DNA of 9,840 bases from Verrucomicrobiales bacterium (GCA_007125835.1 SLCJ01000194.1:1-9840), one strand, 5' to 3'. Positions 1 through 7,482 are shown, numbered from the stretch's first letter. The notes: generated from the letters alone by a model not told the origin. A program made the numbers and translations.

Positions 1-2341
1 CCATGATGTGGGGGAAGTCACTCACCTCGACCGGCTTCTCACCGAGGGCGGCGAGTTCCTCGTTTGCCTCCTTGAGCTTGTGGCGGGCTGCCTTGAGGTC
101 TTCCGACCAGGCTTCGACCTGCTCGTTGAGATACTCCCAGGCGGACTCCCCGCACAATGCCTCGATCCGGCGGACACCTGCGGCAATGGCTCCCTCGCTT
201 TTGATTTTGAACAATCCGATGTCCTTGGTGGAGCGCACGTGGGTGCCGCCGCACAATTCCATGGAGTCGCCGTCGAGCGCGCCGGGGCGACCGCCAATTT
301 GCACAACCCTGACCAAGTCGCCATATTTGTCGGCGAAGAATTGCATGATATCTCGGCGGTCCTTGATCTCGGCGTGTGGAACCTCGACCCAGGAGACCGG
401 TTGGTCGGCGGCGATGGCGGAGTTCACTTTTTCCTCAAGCATTTCAATTTGTGCCGCGTCCAGCGGGGCGCTGTTGAAGTCGAAGCGCAGGCGCGCCTCG
501 TCCACAGAGGACCCTTGCTGCGCCGCCTCGCGCGACACCTCTTCGTGGATTGCCCGGTGCAGCAGATGGGTGGCGGTGTGGTGGGCCTCGATGCGGCGGC
601 GGCGGGCGCTATCCAGACGCAGGACCACCTCGGTGCCCGGCTTGATTTCGAAATCAGGTGTGGGAAGCGCGGCCAGGGGCAGCCTGTGGGCGCAGGCCCG
701 GCCGACTTGCTGGACACCCGCCACCGGCCACTCTTGGTCACCGATGACCAGCGTTCCCACGTCGCCCACCTGGCCGCCCATCTCGGTGTAGAAAACGGTG
801 CGGTCGGTGATGACACACAGCACATCATCCTGCACGTGGGTCTCGAGGACGGAGGCGGCGCATTCGTCCTGATCGAATCCAAAGAATTCGGTTTCCGCAT
901 CGGTCGAGATGTCGAGGGCGCGCACCAGCGAGGAGGCGCGGGCGGCGCGGGCGCGTTCGCGCTGCGCGTCCATTAGCTTCTCGAAGCGCGCCATGTCCAG
1001 GGGCAGTCCGCGCTCGGCGCAGAGCAGCGCGGTCAAGTCGATGGGAAATCCAAATGTGTCATACAGTTCGAAGGCCACATCGCCGGAGAGGGTCCCTGCG
1101 GAGGCGACTTCCTCCTCGAAGCGCTTCAGGCCGCGGTCGAGGGTTTGGTTGAAGCCGGCTTCTTCCTGCGAAAGGGTATCGCGGATGGCGGCGGCGCGCT
1201 CGCGCAGTTCGGGAAAGACCTCGCCCATGTGTTCGGCGAGCGTTGGTGCCAGCGGGGCGAGAAACGTTTTTTCCCCGGAAAACCCGAGCTGGCGCCCGTA
1301 GCGCACGGCGCGGCGCAGGATGCGGCGCAGCACGTAATTCCGCCCGGTGTTGCCGGGGAGGATGCCATCGGCAATCGAAAACGAAAGTGTGCGGATGTGG
1401 TCGGCAATCACGCGGAAGGCGATCGCGTCTTTCAGTTGGTCGCTGAAGGCCGAGCGGTCGGCTTCGGGCTCCGGATAGATGTCGTGGTAGGTTTTGCCGG
1501 ACATCTCCTCCAGCCGCCGGAACAGCGGCGTGAACACGTCGGTGGCGTAGTTGGTCGGCTTGCGCGAGAAATCGGTGAAGCGCCGGGTACCTTGGATGAT
1601 GGAACAGGCACGCTCGAAGCCCATGCCGGTGTCGACATGCTTTGCCGGTAGCTCGCGGAACGAGCCGTCGGCCTCGGCATTGTATTGGATGAAAACCAGG
1701 TTCCAGATTTCGATGCAGAGGTCGGAATCGCAATTGACGAGTTTGCCGCCACTGTCACCTTCCGGGGTGAGGTCGGCATGAAGTTCCGAGCAGGGACCGC
1801 AGGGGCCGGTCTCGCCCATCATCCAGAAATTGTCTTTTACATTGCCGGGCACCACATGCTTTTCGGGATCGCAGCCGGCGCTGCGGAACAACTCCGCCCA
1901 CAGCTCCCACGATTCGCTGTCGAACACGCCGGGGTCGCCGTCCCCGGGTTGATAGACGGTGGCATAAAGGCGATTGGCCGGAAAGCCCCAGCGCTTGACC
2001 ACCAGCTCCCAGGCCCAGCGGATGGCATCCTCTTTGAAATAGTCGCCAAACGACCAGTTGCCCAGCATTTCGAAAAACGTGTGATGGTAGGTGTCGTAGC
2101 CCACATCTTCGAGGTCGTTGTGCTTGCCACCGGCGCGGATGCACTTCTGGGTGTCGGCGGCCCGCGGCGGGTCATAGGGCGCTTTGGCCGTACCGAGGAA
2201 ATAGGGCACGAAGGGGTTCATTCCGGCGTTGGTGAACAGCAAGCCGGGGGACTGCGGCAGCAGCGGCGCCGACTGCACAATGGTGTGCTGCTTTTCAATG
2301 AAGAAATCAAAAAAACTCTGGCGGATCTCGGCGGCGGTCAT
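1..2341 (-). CDS. alaS: Alanyl-tRNA synthetase (partial, C-terminus beyond left edge)
   Basis: Class II aminoacyl-tRNA synthetase that charges tRNA-Ala with alanine in the cytoplasm and hydrolyses mischarged Ser/Gly-tRNA-Ala. An uninterrupted minus-strand frame runs from ATG at 2341 to the left edge, about 780 codons. Catalytic-core landmarks are FTNAGMNPFVPYFLG (about residues 36-50), the motif-2 region with CIRAGGKHNDLEDVG and HHTFFEMLGNWSFGDYF (about 67-102), GETGPCGPCSE (176-186) and the motif-3 segment GMGFER (239-244). The editing domain keeps its zinc ligands: HxxxH as H588/H592 and CGGTH as C697/H701. Family members are about 870-900 aa, so most of the C-terminal oligomerisation/C-Ala domain is missing only because the window ends. 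The ATG at 2341 fits the family N-terminus (TAAEIRQSFFDFF); no clear Shine-Dalgarno precedes it. It diverges from the XylR-like regulator. Nothing suggests decay. Confidence 0.97.
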   Translation of the reverse strand, partial: MTAAEIRQSFFDFFIEKQHTIVQSAPLLPQSPGLLFTNAGMNPFVPYFLGTAKAPYDPPRAADTQKCIRAGGKHNDLEDVGYDTYHHTFFEMLGNWSFGDYFKEDAIRWAWELVVKRWGFPANRLYATVYQPGDGDPGVFDSESWELWAELFRSAGCDPEKHVVPGNVKDNFWMMGETGPCGPCSELHADLTPEGDSGGKLVNCDSDLCIEIWNLVFIQYNAEADGSFRELPAKHVDTGMGFERACSIIQGTRRFTDFSRKPTNYATDVFTPLFRRLEEMSGKTYHDIYPEPEADRSAFSDQLKDAIAFRVIADHIRTLSFSIADGILPGNTGRNYVLRRILRRAVRYGRQLGFSGEKTFLAPLAPTLAEHMGEVFPELRERAAAIRDTLSQEEAGFNQTLDRGLKRFEEEVASAGTLSGDVAFELYDTFGFPIDLTALLCAERGLPLDMARFEKLMDAQRERARAARASSLVRALDISTDAETEFFGFDQDECAASVLETHVQDDVLCVITDRTVFYTEMGGQVGDVGTLVIGDQEWPVAGVQQVGRACAHRLPLAALPTPDFEIKPGTEVVLRLDSARRRRIEAHHTATHLLHRAIHEEVSREAAQQGSSVDEARLRFDFNSAPLDAAQIEMLEEKVNSAIAADQPVSWVEVPHAEIKDRRDIMQFFADKYGDLVRVVQIGGRPGALDGDSMELCGGTHVRSTKDIGLFKIKSEGAIAAGVRRIEALCGESAWEYLNEQVEAWSEDLKAARHKLKEANEELAALGEKPVEVSDFPHIM

Positions 2342-2387
2342 GGCGGGTGGATTCGGAAGTGGGTCCCCGGGTATGCGGACGGCGGCC

Positions 2388-2416
2388 AATCTACGCGTTC
2401 CAGTCCGGAAACGCAA
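2388..2416 (-). promoter_or_regulatory. Candidate sigma70-type promoter for alaS
   Basis: Read on the minus strand: TTGCGT (2416-2411) as -35, a 17-bp spacer, and TAGATT (2393-2388) as -10. Matches to consensus are 3/6 and 4/6. Transcription would start near 2381 and give a leader of roughly 40 nt before the alaS ATG. The spacing is ideal but the hexamers are weak, so this is a prediction only. Confidence 0.35.
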
Positions 2417-2500
2417 AGGTGCGATTGCCCTGGAGGGCCCCGATGCCGACCTGCGGCATGCAGGCGGAGGGCCGCAGATGGGTGCGGCAGATTTTCCCGC

Positions 2501-2515
2501 TTGGCAATTTGCCAA
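2501..2515. promoter_or_regulatory. Perfect 6-bp-arm palindrome, candidate operator over the regulator's -35
   Basis: TTGGCA-ATT-TGCCAA is an inverted repeat with perfect 6-bp arms and a 3-bp centre, ending 19 bp before the regulator ATG. Its left arm is also the best -35 hexamer in the spacer (5/6 match to TTGACA). A dimeric repressor bound here would block RNA polymerase, so autoregulation is a reasonable inference. Characterised XylR/AraC DNA-binding domains more often use direct repeats, which is a caveat. Confidence 0.45.
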
Positions 2516-2528
2516 TCACCGATAAACT
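2501..2528 (+). promoter_or_regulatory. Candidate promoter of the XylR-like regulator, predicted leaderless
   Basis: TTGGCA (2501-2506, 5/6) is followed by a 16-bp spacer and TAAACT (2523-2528, 4/6). Counting seven bases past the -10 puts the expected transcription start at 2535, the A of the regulator ATG. No Shine-Dalgarno is present in the last bases before the ATG (CTGCTCCT), which agrees with a leaderless mRNA. The start site is inferred from spacing alone. Confidence 0.4.
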
Positions 2529-2534
2529 GCTCCT

Positions 2535-3773
2535 ATGGGAAAACAAATCAACCGGAACAAAGAGCGAGCGGTTCACCAGACCGCGGCGAGCGCGCGCCGG
2601 TTCCGGGTTGGCATCCGGATGCCAGACTGGACGATTGGCTTTGCCACAAGGCTGTTCGAAGGGCTCGCCGACCACCAACGCCGCCATGGCGTATTCGAAC
2701 TGCATTTCGACCAGCCGAGCGGCGGCGACTTGCCGCCCGCTCCCGTCGACGAATCCTGGGAGGGCGACGGCCTGCTTGTGTTCCGCCACACGGCCGAAGA
2801 GGCCCGTGCATGGAAACGGCGTGGCATCCAGGTGGTCAATCTCAGCTCGGAATTCCCCGCATCGGGCCCCCGGTTCCCCCAGGTTACCGTGGACAACGAG
2901 GAGGTGGGGCGCATGGCGGCCGGGCACCTGCTGTCGTTGGGGCTGCGCGATTTTGCCTTCGTCGAAGAGCCGGCAAGGCGCTATTCGGCGGAACGGCTGG
3001 CCGGATTCCAGGAAGGCATCGCCACGGTCGACAGCCGCCTGACATTGATCGAGGTGCCGGCTTCGTCGTTCCCCGCGTCCTCGCGAGCGTCGCGCATCGC
3101 CCGCATCCTCGAGTCGGCGTTGGCACGCCTTCCCAAGCCATGCGGCATCTTCTGCAAGGACGACATCGCCGCAGTCCTGGCGCTCCGAGCTCTGTCCGCT
3201 GTCGGAAGGTCCTGCCCCGACGATGTCGCGGTTCTCGGATTTTCCGACGACCTGGTTTTCTGCCACATGACGACCCCGGGCCTCTCGAGCATACCTTTTC
3301 CCGGGCGCGAGATCGGTCTGGCGGGCGCCGACCTCCTGCACCGTATGCTCTCCGGCGAATCCGTTCCCAAAGAGCACCGCGTCCGCATCGCGCCGCTGCC
3401 CCTGGCCTGCCGCGATTCCACCGGTCAGGTGTTGCTCGACGACGCTGTGGTGACCAGCGCGCTGCGCTTGATCCGCGAGCACGCCGCCACAGGGCCCTAC
3501 GCGGTCGAGGATCTGGCGAAACAGGTCGGCGTGTCGCGTGAGCTTCTGCGGCAGAGATTCCATCAAACCATCGGACGCTCGCCCAAGCAGGAAGTGGACC
3601 GCGTGCGCATGCGCGCGCTGTGCGACGGCCTCCGCTTCGACTACACCAGCCTGGATAAGCTCGCCGAGAACCTGGGTTTCCCCGGCAGCGACGAGTTGTG
3701 CCGCTTTTTCCGGCGACGCCAGGGCATGACCCCCGGCGAATACCGTCGACACTGGACGGGCAGCGGCGTTTGA
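2535..3773 (+). CDS. XylR-like transcriptional regulator (periplasmic-binding-like sensor + AraC-type HTH)
   Basis: 412-aa cytoplasmic regulator. Residues about 23-295 form a LacI/ribose-binding-type ligand domain (family Peripla_BP_3): RRFRVGIRMPDW at the first strand, DNEEVGRMAAGHLLSLGL (about 120-137), FCKDDIAAVLALRAL (206-220) and DDVAVLGFSDD (229-239). Residues about 303-406 form an AraC C-terminal domain with two helix-turn-helix units: VEDLAKQVGVSRELLRQRF (324-342) and SLDKLAENLGFPGSDELCRFF (from 372), ending in GMTPGEYRRH. There is no N-terminal LacI HTH, so DNA binding rests on the AraC part. This architecture is that of E. coli XylR, a sugar-responsive activator, and is common in Verrucomicrobiota and Lentisphaerota; the ligand here cannot be read and no sugar genes adjoin. 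The ATG at 2535 is the first in-frame start after the divergent spacer. The next ORF abuts its stop codon. Confidence 0.9.
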   Translation: MGKQINRNKERAVHQTAASARRFRVGIRMPDWTIGFATRLFEGLADHQRRHGVFELHFDQPSGGDLPPAPVDESWEGDGLLVFRHTAEEARAWKRRGIQVVNLSSEFPASGPRFPQVTVDNEEVGRMAAGHLLSLGLRDFAFVEEPARRYSAERLAGFQEGIATVDSRLTLIEVPASSFPASSRASRIARILESALARLPKPCGIFCKDDIAAVLALRALSAVGRSCPDDVAVLGFSDDLVFCHMTTPGLSSIPFPGREIGLAGADLLHRMLSGESVPKEHRVRIAPLPLACRDSTGQVLLDDAVVTSALRLIREHAATGPYAVEDLAKQVGVSRELLRQRFHQTIGRSPKQEVDRVRMRALCDGLRFDYTSLDKLAENLGFPGSDELCRFFRRRQGMTPGEYRRHWTGSGV

Positions 3774-3793
3774 TTTACCTTCGCCACCGCACC

Positions 3794-4258
3794 GTGAGCC
3801 AGCCCCCTCCCGCCAATCAGTTCCGCTCGTCCGCCGCCAAGTTTCTCCTCGCGGCCTCGGGGCTCATGCTGGTCACAGCCTGCCTCGCCGTTCATGCGTG
3901 CTCGGGCAGCCGCAAGGGCGACGCCGTTGCGGTGCGGACCACCGCTCTGGGCGACAGGTCGCTCCATCCCAGCGGCACCGCTCCACTCGCGGGCAACGGG
4001 GCCATCCCGCATTCGGCGGGAATTTTCCGCGGCTGGGAGCTGACCCTGCGAGGGATCGCGCCGGTCGAGTGGGAAAATGCCAAAGTGCGCCGCCTGGGCC
4101 GCATGGATGGCGGGGAAGCCGATGTCTACCTCGCACCCGACGGCAGCGGACAATGGCTGGTCAAGGTGGCCGATTCGGCACGTCCTGGATTTGGATGGTT
4201 CCGCGTCGTCGAGACTGTGGCGTCGCTATCGGAGCCAGCACAGGTGCCGGCGGAATGA
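3794..4258 (+). CDS. Small lipoprotein-like or secreted hypothetical protein
   Basis: I do not recognise this 154-aa protein. From the GTG at 3794 it has a polar N-terminus with R and K, then a hydrophobic stretch (about residues 17-35) ending in lipobox-like LVTAC (cysteine about 30), with a second cysteine at about 36 (VHAC). This looks like a lipoprotein signal or a single membrane anchor. The rest (about 37-154) is soluble, with no motif I can assign; it contains GGEADVYLAPDGSGQWLVKV (about 106-125). An in-frame TTG at 3770 would overlap the regulator's stop (TTGA), suggesting translational coupling, and would lengthen the protein by eight residues. An in-frame ATG at 3698 lies inside the regulator and is less likely. 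No Shine-Dalgarno decides between starts. It probably shares the regulator's transcript and converges on gltA. Coding status is moderately supported by the signal-like N-terminus. Confidence 0.6.
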   Translation: MSQPPPANQFRSSAAKFLLAASGLMLVTACLAVHACSGSRKGDAVAVRTTALGDRSLHPSGTAPLAGNGAIPHSAGIFRGWELTLRGIAPVEWENAKVRRLGRMDGGEADVYLAPDGSGQWLVKVADSARPGFGWFRVVETVASLSEPAQVPAE

Positions 4259-4318
4259 GCGGTTGAGTGATTTCTCAGCAGATTTCGTTTGAGGCGGGCC
4301 GTCAGGCCTCAATATACT

Positions 4319-4334
4319 GGCTGGCTACCCAGCC
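4319..4334. terminator. Weak candidate bidirectional terminator between hypothetical gene and gltA
   Basis: GGCTGG-CTAC-CCAGCC gives a perfect 6-bp stem with a 4-nt loop in the convergent spacer, 27 nt past the gltA stop on the minus strand and 61 nt past the hypothetical gene's stop on the plus strand. A further GCGGGC (4294-4299) and GCCCGC (4332-4337) could pair as an alternative. No T-tract follows on either strand, so intrinsic termination is doubtful. Confidence 0.3.
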
Positions 4335-4360
4335 CGCAGCCCGATCAGAACGTCTTGGCC

Positions 4361-5653
4361 TCAGGAACGCTCGTCGACGGGCACGTAACTCTGGTTCACC
4401 TGGCCGGTGTAGATCTGGCGCGGACGGTAGATGCGCGAGTGCGGCTCTTCGAGGATTTCCTTGAAATTGGCAATCCAGCCGGGCATGCGCCCGATGGCGA
4501 AGATCACCGGGAACATCTCGGTCGGGATGCCCAGGGCGCGGAGAATGATGCCGCTGTAGAAATCCACATTCGGATAAAGTTTGCGCTCGATGAAATAATC
4601 GTCTTCGAGAGCCGCCTTTTCGAGGGTTTTGGCGATGTCGAGAAGCGGGTCGCTGTGCTCCAGCGCATCGAACAGGTCGTCGCAAGCCTTCTTGATAATC
4701 CGGGCGCGCGGGTCGTAATTGCGGTAGACACGGTGCCCGAATCCCATCAGGCGCTTGCCTTTGGTCTTGTCCTTCGCATCGCGGATGAAGCGGCTGCCGT
4801 CGTCGCTGTCGGCATGGATCGCCTCCAGCATTTCGACCACGGCTTGGTTCGCCCCGCCATGCAGCGGCCCCCAGAGAGCGCACACGCCGGCGGCGGCGGA
4901 GGCAAACATGTTGGCCTGGCTCGAGGCGACCATGCGCACGGTCGAGGTGGAACAGTTCTGCTCGTGATCGGCATGGAGGAGGAAAATCAAATCGAGGGCG
5001 CGCACCACGACATCGCTCATTTGATAGTCGCGATAGGGCTCGGAGAACATCATGTGGAGGAAATTCTCGGAGTATTTCAGCTCGGGCTTGGGGTAAAGGA
5101 TCGGCAGGCCGCGGGATTTGCGGTAGGAGAAGGCGGCAATGGTCCGCACCTGCGAAAGCAGCCGCGCCGAATGAATCGGGAAACGGTCGACGCGGAGTTC
5201 TTTGTCGTTAAGCCCTGGATAGAAGCAACTACTGGCGTTGATCATCGAGGACAGGATCGCCATCGGATGCGCCATGGCCGGGAAGGCCTCGAAGTGGTGC
5301 TTCATGTCCTCGTGGAGATTCTGGTTCTGCGTCAACAGATCGGAAAACCCCCGAAGCTCTTCGCTCGTCGGCAGCTTGCCGTGGATCAGCAGCCATGCCA
5401 CTTCCACAAAACGCGACTTTTCGGCCAGCTCCTCGATCGGAATGCCGCGATAGCGGAGAATCCCCTTCTCGCCATCAATGAACGTGATGTCGCTCTTGCA
5501 GGATCCCGTGTTTCCATACCCGTCGTCGAGGGTGATGAATCCGGTGCTGGCACGCAGCTTGGAGATGTCGATGGCGGGTTCGTCCTCGCTGCCGCGGATC
5601 ACGGGGAGTTCGATTTCCTGGCTTCCGATGGTGAGTTTGGCCGATTCGCTCAT
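4361..5653 (-). CDS. gltA: Type II citrate synthase
   Basis: Condenses acetyl-CoA and oxaloacetate to citrate, the entry step of the TCA cycle, in the cytoplasm. The 430-aa product matches the length of hexameric E. coli-type GltA (about 427 aa). Catalytic residues are in place: H265 in GPLHGGANQ, H307 in MGFGHRVYRNYDPRA and D364 in PNVDFYSGI. HADHEQNCSTSTVR (about 227-240) and the C-terminal RPRQIYTG are further signatures. The N-terminal beta domain (MSESAKLTIGSQEIELPVIR..., then SDITFIDGEKGILRYRG) aligns with GltA. I chose ATG at 5653 because homology starts there; an in-frame ATG at 5719 would add 22 residues with no family resemblance. No Shine-Dalgarno is visible. It is divergent from nhaC and appears monocistronic within the window. 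Confidence 0.97.
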   Translation of the reverse strand: MSESAKLTIGSQEIELPVIRGSEDEPAIDISKLRASTGFITLDDGYGNTGSCKSDITFIDGEKGILRYRGIPIEELAEKSRFVEVAWLLIHGKLPTSEELRGFSDLLTQNQNLHEDMKHHFEAFPAMAHPMAILSSMINASSCFYPGLNDKELRVDRFPIHSARLLSQVRTIAAFSYRKSRGLPILYPKPELKYSENFLHMMFSEPYRDYQMSDVVVRALDLIFLLHADHEQNCSTSTVRMVASSQANMFASAAAGVCALWGPLHGGANQAVVEMLEAIHADSDDGSRFIRDAKDKTKGKRLMGFGHRVYRNYDPRARIIKKACDDLFDALEHSDPLLDIAKTLEKAALEDDYFIERKLYPNVDFYSGIILRALGIPTEMFPVIFAIGRMPGWIANFKEILEEPHSRIYRPRQIYTGQVNQSYVPVDERS

Positions 5654-5841
5654 GGGCGGATATGTTGGCACAATACGGGCCTCCGGGAAAGCGTTTTTCC
5701 GGAAATGCCGAATTTTCACTTGCCGCAGGGCCTAATGGGCTCTCAAATTGCCAAGGAGAGCCCGGCGGTCGCCTGAAGGCACGATGCCCCGCCCGCGCCG
5801 CCCGTTTTGCTTTACCCCGCAGCCCCCCTTTTTTCCATCCC
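5654..5841. promoter_or_regulatory. Divergent regulatory spacer between gltA and nhaC
   Basis: This 188-bp spacer must hold the promoters of both genes. I see TTGGCA at 5665-5670 and TGCCAA at 5749-5754, the same half-site as in the regulator's palindrome. There is also a perfect 10-bp palindrome TTTCCGGAAA (5696-5705) and a cluster of inverted repeats at 5737-5780. A weak nhaC promoter could be TTGCCG (5720-5725), 17 bp, TCAAAT (5743-5748), each 4/6. No convincing gltA promoter was found. The last 60 bp before nhaC are rich in C and G with runs of C and T, and no Shine-Dalgarno. Confidence 0.5.
5737..5763 (+). other. Stem-loop in the nhaC upstream region
   Basis: GGGCTCTC (5737-5744) pairs perfectly with GAGAGCCC (5756-5763) around an 11-nt loop containing TTGCCAA. 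Two tiny hairpins follow directly: GGC-GGTC-GCC (5764-5773) and GCC-TGAA-GGC (5771-5780, sharing bases with the former). The group lies about 60-100 nt before the nhaC ATG. It could be an mRNA leader structure or a DNA-binding site. If the weak promoter at 5720-5748 is the real one, only part of the stem would be transcribed. Confidence 0.4.
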
Positions 5842-7482
5842 ATGTCAGAACCGATAGATTTGAAGCAGGCGGATTCCACGCCACCCGCCGCAGGGGCAAG
5901 CGGTGCACGGATGCTTCCAAGGCGCGGGGCCAGGCATTGGGCGGCTTTCGTCGCAATGGTTGCTTTTTTTATCGCCATTGGCCTTGCCTCGCATGCCGGG
6001 TGGATCGCTGTCACCGAAGACGGGCATTATGGGTGGTGGTCGCTGCTGCCGCCACTGCTGGCCATCTTCCTGGCATTCCTGCTCCGCGAGGTCATTGCCG
6101 CGCTGATCCTCGGCATCGTCGCCGGCGGCCTGGTCACCGGGCAGCTCAACATCATCCAAGCCTACCTGCTGCCATCGGTAGGCACAACCTCCTACGCGAT
6201 GATCCTGCTGGTCTACCTCTGGGCACTCGGGGGCTTGATCGGAATTTGGACGCGCACCGCCGGTGCCACCCACTTCGCGAATTGGGCGGCACACCACATG
6301 GTGCGCGGGCCGCGCAGCGCCAAGGTCTTTGTCTGGTTCATGGGGCTGGTCTTCCACCAGGGGGGAACCATCAGCACCGTGCTCACCGGAGCCACCGTGC
6401 GCTCGATCGGCGACCGCAACCGCGTGTCCCACGAAGAACTCTCCTGCCTCGTCGATTCAACGGCTTCGCCGGCAGCTGCCGTGATCCCATTCAATGTCTG
6501 GCCAATCTACATCGCCGGCACCGTCGCGGGCACGATTCCCCTTTTCACCGGCGATGCAGCAGATGCCACCTCTCGAGCAGCACAGGAGACAGCCATGGGC
6601 GTCGACTTCTTCATCCGCGCTATCCCATACAACTTCTTCGCGTTCCTGGCTCTTCTGTTCACTTTCCTCCTGGCCATCGACAAACTTCCTTGGATGGGGG
6701 GCAAACGGATGCGCTTGGCTGCAAAACGGGCCCGCGAAACGGGCCAGCTCGACCGCCCCGGAGCCACGCCCATGTCCTCGGCGGAACTGTCGCGGATGGC
6801 CGTCCCCGAGGGATACCGCCCCGGACTCATCGATTTCTTCGGACCCATAGGCGTGCTGCTGGGCGTGGCAGTCATCCCCTATATGGTCCTGATTGCGCGG
6901 GGCGCGGATAATGTGACCATGATGATCGCCGAGGCATTCGTGCTGGCGGTAGTGGCAGGCTTCGCTGTGGCGCTCGTCAAGGGTATGCCCCTGCGCGTGG
7001 CCATGGAGGGATTCATCAGTGGCTGCAAAGGAGTGACCGTCGGCGCGCTGATCCTGGCCCTCGCCGTCACTCTAAAGGCCGTGGGCGACTCGGTGGGCGT
7101 GGCCGCTTTCATCACCGGCGCGTTTGGCGCCAACCTTTCGCCTCTCTGGCTCCCCGGCCTGTTCACCCTCCTGTGCATGATTATCGCCTTCTCCACCGGC
7201 ACTTCGTTCGGCACCTATGCCATTGTCTTCCCGGTGGCGATGCCCCTCGCATGGTCGGTGGGCGGCGGCAGTGAGTTTTTCATGCTGGTGTGCTTTGCCT
7301 CGGTGGTCGGGGGCGCACTCTTCGGCGACAAATGCTCGCCGATCTCAGACACAACCATCCTCTCCTCACTTTCCACGGGATGCGACCTCATGGATCATGT
7401 GTTCAGCCAGTTGCCGCTCGCCCTGGCCGCCGCCGCGGGAGCCGTGATTCTCCACACCCTGCTGGTGGCGGTCGCCCTCTGA
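5842..7482 (+). CDS. NhaC-family Na+/H+ antiporter
   Basis: 546-aa polytopic inner-membrane protein of the NhaC family (Na_H_antiporter, PF03553), expected to exchange cytoplasmic Na+ or another cation/anion against protons. After a polar, alanine/proline-rich tail (about 1-30), hydrophobic segments fill the protein, beginning at about 33-50, 66-82 and 85-99. Family signatures are DSTASPAAAVIPFNVWPIYI (205-224), FSTGTSFGTYAIVFPVAMP (450-468) and GDKCSPISDTTILSS (495-509); the two D-S/T-T segments mark the inverted-repeat transporter core. A cytoplasmic charged loop lies at about 283-325. Start at ATG 5842 is chosen because upstream in-frame sequence back to 5662 is unlike a transporter and crosses the leader. 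Substrate is uncertain: relatives include NhaC and malate/lactate antiporter MleN. It precedes avtA on the same strand after 86 bp. Confidence 0.9.
   Translation: MSEPIDLKQADSTPPAAGASGARMLPRRGARHWAAFVAMVAFFIAIGLASHAGWIAVTEDGHYGWWSLLPPLLAIFLAFLLREVIAALILGIVAGGLVTGQLNIIQAYLLPSVGTTSYAMILLVYLWALGGLIGIWTRTAGATHFANWAAHHMVRGPRSAKVFVWFMGLVFHQGGTISTVLTGATVRSIGDRNRVSHEELSCLVDSTASPAAAVIPFNVWPIYIAGTVAGTIPLFTGDAADATSRAAQETAMGVDFFIRAIPYNFFAFLALLFTFLLAIDKLPWMGGKRMRLAAKRARETGQLDRPGATPMSSAELSRMAVPEGYRPGLIDFFGPIGVLLGVAVIPYMVLIARGADNVTMMIAEAFVLAVVAGFAVALVKGMPLRVAMEGFISGCKGVTVGALILALAVTLKAVGDSVGVAAFITGAFGANLSPLWLPGLFTLLCMIIAFSTGTSFGTYAIVFPVAMPLAWSVGGGSEFFMLVCFASVVGGALFGDKCSPISDTTILSSLSTGCDLMDHVFSQLPLALAAAAGAVILHTLLVAVAL

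Larger units (their letters stand above)
2342..2534. promoter_or_regulatory. Divergent promoter region between alaS and the XylR-like regulator
   Basis: This 193-bp non-coding spacer lies between two divergent starts. It holds a candidate alaS promoter on the minus strand (2388-2416), a 15-bp palindrome at 2501-2515, and a 7-bp perfect inverted repeat, CTGCGGC (2451-2457) with GCCGCAG (2471-2477), 13-nt loop. The last is GC-rich and followed by TTTT only 14 nt later, so it is a poor terminator. It could be a protein-binding site or chance. No small ORF with a convincing start was found here. Confidence 0.6.

Noticed and set aside
1685..3541. Very long plus-strand open frame of about 618 codons across alaS and the regulator
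   Set aside because: It is antisense to alaS and then out of frame with the regulator; the translation is rich in G, R, P and A and shows no family motifs. Long shadow frames are expected in high-GC DNA.
2391..3752. Minus-strand open frame of about 453 codons antisense to the regulator
   Set aside because: Shadow of the regulator gene, whose sensor and HTH domains are clear; the antisense product has no motif of its own.
5654..5719. Upstream in-frame ATG that would extend gltA by 22 residues
   Set aside because: The extension has no resemblance to GltA N-termini, whereas homology begins exactly at the ATG at 5653.
4289..5776. Plus-strand open frame of about 495 codons antisense to citrate synthase
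   Set aside because: It mirrors gltA codons, has no recognisable domain, and gltA on the other strand is intact and certain.
5662..5841. 60-residue N-terminal extension of the NhaC-family protein
   Set aside because: It reads through the inverted-repeat leader, has no signal or membrane character, and family members begin shortly before the first membrane segment, as with ATG 5842.
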